Positions 1-4,445 of a stretch of 5,611 nt of DNA are shown one piece after another (the stretch's first letter is position 1; each line of letters begins with the position of its first letter). The DNA is taken from assembly GCA_030608865.1 (NCBI GenBank), contig JAUWDI010000071.1:1-5611 (forward strand). Reading direction: 5' to 3'. The position numbers were made by a program, and so were the translations under genes. This stretch comes from Anaerolineales bacterium. GTDB lineage: Bacteria > Chloroflexota > Anaerolineae > Anaerolineales > E44-bin32. The notes below the pieces were generated by a model. It saw nothing but the letters and a program-made list of their open reading frames with translations, ran no database searches and had not been told where the DNA came from.

Positions 1-653
1 CGATGGGTATAAATCGGATTCTTGGTTAGAAGATCTTCATACATCTTGATCCGCTTCGGGAAGTATTCAATGAAAGAACGTACCGTCTCCTCAAACTCAT
101 CGGGGACGTCTCGCCAAAGACCACCAGGTCTGAAGAAGGATGTCATCATCCTCGCTCCAGAACACAACTCAAAAATATCCAGGATGACCTCACGCTCGCG
201 GAAGCAGTACAGGAATATAGACATCGCACCGGTATCTAGGCCGTGTGTCGCCAGGAAAACGAGGTGTGAGGCGATGCGCTGCAGTTCGACGAGCAGGACC
301 CGGATCGCCATCGCCCGTTCAGGGACATCCAGATCGACCAGCTTCTCAACTGCCAGGCAGTAGCACAAGTTATTACCCAGGTTATTGAGGTAATCCATGC
401 GATCGGTCATCACCAAAACTTTTTCGTACGCTTTGGCTTCCATGTTCTTTTCAATTCCCGTATGCAGAAAGCCAATATCAGGGACGCAGGTGACGATACG
501 CTCACCATCGAGCTCCAACAGGAGCCGCAATACCCCATGGGTGCTGGGATGCTGTGGCCCCATGTTCAGCAACATGGTTTCGCCTTCGAGCGCCCGGTCA
601 GAGACCAGGTGCCTGAGTTCGTCTACAGTTATCTCTAGGTTCTTTTCCAACAT
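1..653 (-). CDS. nuoD: NADH-quinone oxidoreductase subunit D (49 kDa), N-terminal part, truncated by window edge
   Basis: NuoD is the 49-kDa subunit of complex I. With NuoB it forms the quinone-reducing site in the peripheral arm on the cytoplasmic side. The window holds the ATG and 217 codons of a protein usually near 400 residues; the rest lies beyond the left edge. Visible hallmarks are NMGPQHPSTHG (residues 30-40), the family signature LHTGIEK (63-69), TDRMDYL (83-89), and SHLVFLATHGLDTGAM further on. H39 and Y88 align with the quinone-binding His38 and Tyr87 known from Thermus Nqo4. The start at 651-653 is supported by GAGGA about 8 nt upstream and by the good N-terminal match. It follows nuoC by 30 nt in the same operon. 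I see no frameshift. It is a stand-alone gene, not a NuoCD fusion as in E. coli. The reading frame has no stop before the edge. Confidence 0.96.
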   Translation of the reverse strand, partial: MLEKNLEITVDELRHLVSDRALEGETMLLNMGPQHPSTHGVLRLLLELDGERIVTCVPDIGFLHTGIEKNMEAKAYEKVLVMTDRMDYLNNLGNNLCYCLAVEKLVDLDVPERAMAIRVLLVELQRIASHLVFLATHGLDTGAMSIFLYCFREREVILDIFELCSGARMMTSFFRPGGLWRDVPDEFEETVRSFIEYFPKRIKMYEDLLTKNPIYTH

Positions 654-683
654 TCTTACGATCCTCGTGTTGAGGGTCCCCGG

Positions 684-1205
684 TTACTCTTTCGCATAAG
701 GTTTGCGTTTATCAATCTCGTCGTAATTAAAGGTGAACTGGACCTCCTCGTAACCAAGCGGATAATCTTTGCGCAGAGGATGTCCCTCCCAGTCATAGGG
801 CATGATGATTCGGCGCTGATCTGAATGATCCTTAAACGTTACCCCGAACATATCGAAAACTTCGCGCTCGTGCCAATTCGCATTCGGGTAGATGCTTTCT
901 ATTGTCGAGATCTCGGGGGATTCATTGGTCAGTTGGGCACGAAGGCCGATGAATTCTTTATTCGCCAAACTGTAGAGTTGATAGACAATCTTAAAGCGGG
1001 GTTCGGAAGGCCAGTAATCCACAGCCGTAAGCGCGGCGAGAAAGTTGAAATCCAGTTCCGGGTCATCTCGCAGCATCTGGCAAGCATTTACGATAGCTTC
1101 GCGATCCAGGGTCACTGAAGTCTGTCCCCGGAATTCCTCAATACTCGGGACGCTTTCACCAAGCTCTCGCTGCAATTTCGCTACGGCTTTTTCAACGACA
1201 GTCAT
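684..1205 (-). CDS. nuoC: NADH-quinone oxidoreductase subunit C (30 kDa)
   Basis: NuoC is a small subunit of the complex I connecting module. It packs against NuoD, carries no cofactor, and is needed for assembly. The 173 residues fit the family length. The C-terminal half holds the 30-kDa subunit signature: NWHEREVFDMFGVTF (residues 110-124, with the conserved EREVFDMFG), then RRIIMPYDWEGHPLRKDYPL (131-150). The N-terminal half (about 1-95) is the less conserved alpha/beta domain, with FLAALTAVDY at 55-64. The ATG is preceded by CGAGGT about 9 nt upstream. It begins 16 nt after the nuoB stop and ends 30 nt before nuoD. The gene looks complete and ends in TAA. Confidence 0.96.
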   Translation of the reverse strand: MTVVEKAVAKLQRELGESVPSIEEFRGQTSVTLDREAIVNACQMLRDDPELDFNFLAALTAVDYWPSEPRFKIVYQLYSLANKEFIGLRAQLTNESPEISTIESIYPNANWHEREVFDMFGVTFKDHSDQRRIIMPYDWEGHPLRKDYPLGYEEVQFTFNYDEIDKRKPYAKE

Positions 1206-1221
1206 TTGCTAACTACCTCGG

Positions 1222-1704
1222 TCAAGCCCAATCCTTAACTTTCTGGTTCTCAACCTTATCGTAAAGAGTCAGGATGCCGTGAATCAACGCTTCCGGACGA
1301 GGGGGACATCCAGCGACATAAACATCAACCGGGACAATTTCATCCACGCCCGGGACGATAGCGTAATTATTAAAAATGCCCCCGCACGAGCTGCAATCGC
1401 CCAAGGCTATGACATACTTCGGTTCCGGCATTTGATCATAGATCCGGCGAAGAACCGGAGCCATCTTGCGCGTGAGCCGACCGGCAACAATCATCAAATC
1501 GCTTTGCCGCGGGCTGGCGCGCATTAATTCCATCCCAAAGCGGCTCATATCGTAATCCGAGGATTGTGAAACCATCATCTCGATCGCACAGCAAGCTAAG
1601 CCGAATAACACTGGCCACATTGCCCGTACTCGGCTCCAGTTCACAACTTTCTCGAGCGTTGTCGTGACAAACCCCAAATTACCTAGCTTGGTCTCTATTC
1701 CCAT
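1222..1704 (-). CDS. nuoB: NADH-quinone oxidoreductase subunit B, N2 cluster subunit
   Basis: NuoB (PSST/Nqo6) binds the terminal 4Fe-4S cluster N2, which passes electrons to quinone at the NuoB/NuoD interface. All expected ligands are visible: the tandem pair C38-C39 in [12 protein letters not shown]104 in [10 protein letters not shown], and C133 in [10 protein letters not shown]. An additional cysteine, C107, sits three residues after C104, where E. coli and Thermus have serine. The other conserved stretch is [20 protein letters not shown] (64-83). At 160 residues it is a compact family member without a long C-terminal tail. The ATG overlaps the nuoA end by 10 bp, which suggests translational coupling. 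An AGGAG motif lies 7 nt upstream inside nuoA. The gene appears complete and ends in TGA. Confidence 0.97.
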   Translation of the reverse strand: MGIETKLGNLGFVTTTLEKVVNWSRVRAMWPVLFGLACCAIEMMVSQSSDYDMSRFGMELMRASPRQSDLMIVAGRLTRKMAPVLRRIYDQMPEPKYVIALGDCSSCGGIFNNYAIVPGVDEIVPVDVYVAGCPPRPEALIHGILTLYDKVENQKVKDWA

Positions 1705-2051
1705 TCCAACGCTCCTGTTTTCCAGGCGTAAATCAAACCAACGAACAGTACCAACATGAAGACAGCCATCTCGATCAAACCAACCATCTTGATCTCGCGG
1801 AGCACAACTGCCCAGGGCAGAAGGAATATAATTTCAATATCGAAGAGAATAAAAAGGACCGCTATCAAGTAAAAATGGACCGAGATTCGTCGTCGACCGG
1901 GTCCGTATGGCCGCATTCCTGATTCGTAGGGTTCTGCTTTTACCGGGTTTGGTTTTCGGGGTCCAAAGAGATGGCCGAGTGCGACAATAATAAAAGCCAG
2001 GCCGGTCGCCACGACGATAAGAACAACGATGGGGAGATATTCAGCTGGCAT
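1695..2051 (-). CDS. nuoA: NADH-quinone oxidoreductase subunit A, membrane subunit
   Basis: NuoA is a small membrane subunit of complex I at the junction of the membrane and peripheral arms. Its TM1-TM2 loop lines the quinone cavity. The 118 residues show three hydrophobic helices at about 6-28, 59-84 and 90-110. Between the first two is the conserved cytoplasmic loop with [15 protein letters not shown] (41-55). The acidic FDIE motif (70-73) in TM2 and E94 in TM3 match conserved acidic residues of the family. The ATG at 2049-2051 has GAGGG 4 nt upstream, and the N-terminus fits homologues. It is the first gene of the nuo cluster and overlaps nuoB by 10 bp. A plausible promoter lies about 65 nt upstream, so transcription probably starts in front of this gene rather than reading through from rpoD. 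Confidence 0.96.
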   Translation of the reverse strand: MPAEYLPIVVLIVVATGLAFIIVALGHLFGPRKPNPVKAEPYESGMRPYGPGRRRISVHFYLIAVLFILFDIEIIFLLPWAVVLREIKMVGLIEMAVFMLVLFVGLIYAWKTGALEWE

Positions 2052-2115
2052 CCAGCCCTCGAGGGAAACGGATTTATAACCAGTTTAATAACATCAAAAA
2101 CGGAATAACATGAAC

Positions 2116-2144
2116 ATTCTAGCACAAGGGCATAAGCGGAACAA
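2116..2144 (-). promoter_or_regulatory. Candidate housekeeping promoter for nuoABCD
   Basis: On the minus strand a -10 box TAGAAT (2116-2121, 5 of 6 matches to TATAAT) is preceded by TGC, which makes an extended -10 element. A weak -35 TTGTTC (2139-2144, 3 of 6) lies exactly 17 nt upstream. The predicted transcription start near 2109 gives a leader of about 58 nt before nuoA. The assignment rests on consensus matching only. The RpoD in this window keeps the usual region 2.4 and 4.2 recognition residues, so such a promoter would fit it. Confidence 0.5.
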
Positions 2145-2181
2145 ATCAGATGAGCTATCGAAGGAAATCTGACATCAAACT

Positions 2182-2199
2182 TTGTGACAAATAGCACAA
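2182..2199. promoter_or_regulatory. Possible CRP/FNR-family operator upstream of nuoA
   Basis: An inverted repeat TTGTG-N8-CACAA lies upstream of the candidate nuoA promoter. The inner 16 bp read TGTGA-N6-GCACA, a 9 of 10 match to the CRP half-site pattern TGTGA-N6-TCACA. Its centre is about 81 bp upstream of the predicted start site, a plausible activator position. A match this good could arise by chance in a window of this size (roughly one in six), so it is only a candidate. Confidence 0.25.
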
Positions 2200-2225
2200 T
2201 CTATCTCTTTTACCCACCTACCATC

Positions 2226-2255
2226 AACACAAAACGCCCGGTGGTTAACCACCGG
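2226..2255. repeat. Palindrome R1, first copy of CGCCCGG repeat
   Basis: Positions 2238-2255 form a perfect 18-bp palindrome, half-site CCGGTGGTT. The 30 bp at 2226-2255 recur at 2425-2454 with 26 of 30 identities, so it opens the first composite module. It has no loop, so it is a cruciform or dimeric-site type palindrome rather than a typical terminator. Confidence 0.8.
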
Positions 2256-2292
2256 AGGGGGCGTCGAGGCACTGCACGCGTTCAACTTCTTT

Positions 2293-2320
2293 GTAGAGAC
2301 GTAGCATGCTACGTCTCTAC
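2293..2320. repeat. Perfect 28-bp GTAGAGAC palindrome
   Basis: The half-site GTAGAGACGTAGCA is followed directly by its exact reverse complement, giving 14 paired positions and no loop. The second copy at 2543-2570 keeps 11 of 14 pairs. I remember similar GTAGAGAC palindromes being dispersed in cyanobacterial and Chloroflexota genomes, but could not check this. Confidence 0.9.
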
Positions 2321-2374
2321 GCCTCCCTCTTGCTTTGAACGCGCGGAAGATCCGCTCGCAATTACAAATCGGTG

Positions 2375-2403
2375 GTAGGGGCGAGCCGCCGGCTCGCCCT
2401 TAC
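2375..2403. repeat. GTAGGGGC palindrome, copy A
   Basis: Two 14-bp arms (GTAGGGGCGAGCCG and its near reverse complement) flank a single central C. Only the fourth pair is mismatched. The equivalent element in the second unit is perfect and has G at the centre. Confidence 0.88.
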
Positions 2404-2424
2404 AGATCTCGAATACGGGTAAAG

Positions 2425-2456
2425 AACTCAATACGCCCGGCGGTAAACCACCGGGC
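2425..2456. repeat. Palindrome R2, second copy of CGCCCGG repeat
   Basis: Positions 2435-2444 and 2447-2456 are inverted arms (GCCCGGCGGT against ACCACCGGGC) with one non-Watson-Crick pair and a 2-nt centre. Positions 2425-2454 match 2226-2255 at 26 of 30 positions. It opens the second composite module and directly abuts the GGTAAAGAAC end of unit A. Confidence 0.8.
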
Positions 2457-2513
2457 TCAGTACTCAAGGGTGCTGACTCAGCCTCGATGTCAGCCCGAAG
2501 GGGGTAGGCTATG

Positions 2514-2537
2514 AGCCCGGCCATTCATGGTCGGGCT
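2514..2537. repeat. Hairpin AGCCCGGCCAT / ATGGTCGGGCT
   Basis: Two 11-nt arms with one mismatched (G-U type) pair surround a 2-nt centre. It lies in the roughly 80-bp spacer that is longer in the second module than in the first, so it may be a later insertion. Its right end reaches the start of unit B. Confidence 0.75.
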
Positions 2538-2542
2538 TCTTT

Positions 2543-2570
2543 GAAGAGACGCTGCATGCTGCATCTCTAC
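2543..2570. repeat. GTAGAGAC-type palindrome, decayed copy
   Basis: This corresponds to the perfect palindrome at 2293-2320. Here the arms GAAGAGACGCTGCA and TGCTGCATCTCTAC pair at 11 of 14 positions. The central GCATGC core remains intact. Confidence 0.8.
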
Positions 2571-2627
2571 GCCTCCCTCTGGTTTTGAACGCGCGGAAGA
2601 TCCGCTCGCAATGAAAAACCGGTGGTA

Positions 2628-2656
2628 GTAAGGGCGAGCCGGCGGCTCGCCCTTAC
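2628..2656. repeat. GTAAGGGC palindrome, perfect copy B
   Basis: The 14-bp arms GTAAGGGCGAGCCG and CGGCTCGCCCTTAC are exact reverse complements around a central G. It occupies the same place in unit B as 2375-2403 in unit A, but is preceded by an extra GTA. Confidence 0.9.
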
Positions 2657-2680
2657 ATGTCTTGAATACAGGTAAAGAAC

Positions 2681-2706
2681 GGGCCGACACACGGGTCGGC
2701 CCCTAC
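2681..2706. repeat. GGGCCGAC hairpin with GTAGGGGC end on the minus strand
   Basis: Arms GGGCCGAC (2681-2688) and GTCGGCCC (2695-2702) pair perfectly around a 6-nt loop. Read on the minus strand the element begins GTAGGGGCCGAC, so it shares its first eight bases with the GTAGGGGC palindromes although the core differs. It directly follows the end of unit B. Confidence 0.8.
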
Positions 2707-2738
2707 GGGTTCAGGAGGTTGTTGATTTTTGTGGAGTG

Positions 2739-2774
2739 CGGAAGCTCTGCATCCGGTCGCAGGCGCAGCCTGCG
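2739..2774. repeat. Two small adjacent hairpins
   Basis: CGGAAGC and GCATCCG (2739-2755, one mismatch, loop TCT) are followed by CGCAGGC and GCCTGCG (2758-2774, perfect 7-bp stem, loop GCA). Each is short, but together they continue the run of palindromes toward rpoD. Confidence 0.55.
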
Positions 2775-2793
2775 CTTGGCTGTCTGCGCGTTA

Positions 2794-2826
2794 AACCTCC
2801 CGCAGGTTTGGAACCTGCGGGAGGTT
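2794..2826 (-). terminator. Perfect 15-bp hairpin downstream of rpoD, possible terminator
   Basis: AACCTCCCGCAGGTT is followed after three bases by its exact reverse complement. On the minus strand it begins 34 nt after the rpoD stop, the right place for a transcription terminator. After the stem the minus strand reads TAACGCG, so at most three Ts (two of them in the stem) precede the A, which is poor for an intrinsic terminator. It may instead be one more dispersed palindromic repeat, or a 3'-end stabiliser. Confidence 0.5.
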
Positions 2827-2859
2827 ATTAGAAAAGAATAGGCGAACCAGTAATAAGTT

Positions 2860-4434
2860 TTAAGAGAGATAGTCTCGCAAGTGGCGGCTGCGCGTTGGAT
2901 GCCGCAGCTTTCGCAGCGCCTTAGCCTCGATCTGGCGTATCCGTTCACGCGTCACCTGGAAATGTCTTCCAACTTCTTCTAATGTGTAATCCTTGCCGTC
3001 CCTCAACCCAAAGCGCATCTCGAGCACCTGCCGTTCGCGTTCGGTAAGGACCGATAGCGCGCTCTGCACCTGCTCTTTCAACAATATCTTCGCTGCTGCA
3101 TCTACTGGCTCAGGCATTGACTCATCTTCGATAAAGTCACCGAGTTGGCTGGTTTCCTCTGTTCCCACCGGGGTTTCCAGCGACATCGGCTCCTGGGCGA
3201 TACGGATAATCCGTCGGACTTTGGCGGCAGCCCTCTTCCACTTGCGCTCGAGGGCAGGATCCATCGGGTCGTCATCCGCTAGCGCTGCATTGATCAGGAG
3301 CACCTCTTCAGGTTCCAAGAGATCCATCTTCAGCGCAAGCTCCTCCGAACTTGGTTCTCGGCCAAGTTCCTGGGTCATCTTGCGTTGAATACGAACCAGC
3401 CGGTTGATGGTCTCCACCATATGCACCGGAATGCGAATCGTGCGCGCTTGATCCGCGATCGCTCTGCTGATCGCCTGCCGTATCCACCAAGTTGCGTACG
3501 TGCTAAATTTATAGCCCTTCGCTGGATCGAATTTCTCAACAGCGCGAAGTAGACCAATATTACCTTCCTGAATGAGATCCAGGAAAGCAATCCCCCGTCC
3601 CATATAACGCTTCGCCACACTCACAACCAGGCGGAGGTTGGCGCGTATAAGCGCGGCTTGCGCTTCATCCGCCAGGTTCTTTATTTGGTCCAAATCCTCG
3701 CGTAGATCCTTTGGGTCAGGAAGCCAATTTTTAAAAATGCGTTTGATGGGTAGTTTCTTCCCCTGCTCAAATCGCTCAACCATTCGAGATTGGGCCTCAG
3801 GCGGGAATATGTAAAAAGCTAAGAATATCGTGAGTGCGTTTAGAGCCACCAGCTCCCAGGCTGGATCCGTTCCCCACATATCAGTGCTCAGCCATGCACG
3901 GATGTACGAAACTGAATCTGATGCCCACGTCTGGCGTAATTGACGCGCCTCCTCAAGGATGAGGTGGAGATCCGGCTGCGTTTGTTTCATCCGCTGCGCA
4001 TCTTCCTTTACGCGTTTCCACGCCGTCCTCATATCATCGTAAAGGGTTAAATAGACGGCGATCAATTCGTCATCTTTTTTCCCTCGCGCTGCCCGACCGG
4101 ACCTTAATATCTCCAGCTGCCGCACGGCATTCATCCGCACCGCGAGCCACAATTCCTGGTCTGTATTCAACAGGTCTACACGACCGATTTCCTTCAGGTA
4201 TAACCTTACAGGGTCATCGCTGAGTTCCAGAGTAAGCGATATTCGTTCAAGCGCCTGTTCTTCCTCGGCGCTCTTAACTTCCGACACTTCCTCCTCTTTC
4301 AAATCAGGTTCTATTGCAATTGCCTTCCCATCAACGACGTCAACAGGGTCCTTCACGTCCTCTTGAAGAACCTTATCAGCCACATCTGGGGATGAAATTG
4401 CCTTTTCCTGTTTCGATTTCTTCTTTTTCTTCAC
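2860..4434 (-). CDS. rpoD: RNA polymerase primary sigma factor (sigma-70 group 1)
   Basis: This is the housekeeping sigma factor, which directs RNA polymerase to -10/-35 promoters. The 524 residues contain a Lys- and acid-rich N-terminus (1-65) with no clear region 1.1; region 1.2 (about 72-104, [16 protein letters not shown]); a non-conserved insertion (about 105-258); region 2 (259-326, with [17 protein letters not shown] at 310-326); region 3 (327-424, [20 protein letters not shown] first); the 3.2 finger (about 414-445); and region 4 (449-524) with the -35-binding helix [16 protein letters not shown] (495-510). R496, E497 and Q501 match E. coli R584, E585 and Q589. Q320 is kept, while S323 replaces E. 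coli T440. About 30 extra residues (374-402) interrupt region 3. Start is GTG at 4432-4434; an in-frame TAG 9 nt upstream excludes a longer start. It lies 9 nt after dnaG, as in the macromolecular-synthesis operon. Confidence 0.96.
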   Translation of the reverse strand: MKKKKKSKQEKAISSPDVADKVLQEDVKDPVDVVDGKAIAIEPDLKEEEVSEVKSAEEEQALERISLTLELSDDPVRLYLKEIGRVDLLNTDQELWLAVRMNAVRQLEILRSGRAARGKKDDELIAVYLTLYDDMRTAWKRVKEDAQRMKQTQPDLHLILEEARQLRQTWASDSVSYIRAWLSTDMWGTDPAWELVALNALTIFLAFYIFPPEAQSRMVERFEQGKKLPIKRIFKNWLPDPKDLREDLDQIKNLADEAQAALIRANLRLVVSVAKRYMGRGIAFLDLIQEGNIGLLRAVEKFDPAKGYKFSTYATWWIRQAISRAIADQARTIRIPVHMVETINRLVRIQRKMTQELGREPSSEELALKMDLLEPEEVLLINAALADDDPMDPALERKWKRAAAKVRRIIRIAQEPMSLETPVGTEETSQLGDFIEDESMPEPVDAAAKILLKEQVQSALSVLTERERQVLEMRFGLRDGKDYTLEEVGRHFQVTRERIRQIEAKALRKLRHPTRSRHLRDYLS

Positions 4435-4440
4435 TCGGAA

Positions 4441-4445
4441 CCTCT
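4441..4445 (-). promoter_or_regulatory. Ribosome binding site of rpoD deciding its GTG start
   Basis: AGAGG on the minus strand lies 6 nt before the GTG and shares two bases with the amber stop codon of dnaG (4444-4446). This spacing, with the stop directly upstream in the same frame, fixes the rpoD start and suggests coupled translation of the two genes. Confidence 0.7.

Larger units (their letters stand above)
2286..2427. repeat. Repeat unit A (142 bp), first copy
   Basis: This stretch aligns with 2536-2680 at an offset of 250-253 bp. By hand alignment about 126 of 142 positions agree, plus a 3-bp gap. It contains, in order, CTTCTTT, the 28-bp GTAGAGAC palindrome, GCCTCCCTCT, a 38-bp segment with a small GCGGA-AGA-TCCGC hairpin (2343-2355), the GTAGGGGC palindrome, and GAATACGGGTAAAGAAC. 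Conservation covers palindromes and linkers alike, so the whole unit was duplicated. Confidence 0.85.
2536..2680. repeat. Repeat unit B (145 bp), second copy
   Basis: This is the second copy of the 142-bp unit at 2286-2427, about 89% identical with a 3-bp GTA insertion at 2628-2630. Sixteen substitutions are spread over the unit. The GTAGAGAC palindrome is partly decayed here, while the GTAAGGGC palindrome is perfect, the reverse of copy A. It ends in GAATACAGGTAAAGAAC and is followed by a hairpin of a third type. Confidence 0.85.
2226..2826. repeat. Intergenic palindrome island between rpoD and nuoA
   Basis: Most of the 808 bp between nuoA and rpoD holds no supported protein gene but is densely packed with inverted repeats, listed separately. 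The layout is two head-to-tail composite modules, 2226-2427 and 2425-2680. Each starts with a CGCCCGG-type palindrome. Each then carries a 142-145 bp unit with one GTAGAGAC-type and one GTAGGGGC-type palindrome and ends in GGTAAAGAAC. After the second module come further hairpins of other sequence (2681-2706, 2739-2774, 2794-2826). Second-module spacer 2455-2535 is about 50 bp longer than its first-module counterpart (2256-2285) and contains an extra hairpin. Transcription from rpoD into this stretch would give a highly structured 3' end. No transposase or other mobile-element gene is visible. Confidence 0.85.

Noticed and set aside
22..699. Plus-strand open frames opposite nuoD
   Set aside because: They are antisense to a clearly conserved NuoD frame and encode low-complexity Ser/Arg-rich peptides with no recognisable family.
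2068..2094. Alternative nuoA promoter with TTGATG and TATAAA on the minus strand
   Set aside because: The two boxes are only 13 nt apart, too close for a sigma-70 promoter. The pair at 2116-2144 has 17-nt spacing and an extended -10.
1940..2197. Minus-strand frame overlapping the nuoA start and upstream region
   Set aside because: It is in a different frame from nuoA, covers the promoter region, and shows no family features. The NuoA frame is unambiguous.
2293..2320. Intrinsic terminator for either strand
   Set aside because: The stem is perfect but has no loop and no T-tract on either side, and it recurs as part of a duplicated unit, so a repeat is the better call.
2286..2680. CRISPR array
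   Set aside because: There are only two repeat copies, each 142-145 bp and internally palindromic, with no regular short spacers and no cas genes.
2309..2690. Two overlapping minus-strand open frames (2309-2524 and 2490-2690) encoding similar peptides with SGSSARSK
   Set aside because: The similarity follows from the duplicated 142-bp repeat. Several substitutions between copies change amino acids, the frames run through palindromes, and there is no family resemblance, so DNA-level repetition explains them better than coding.
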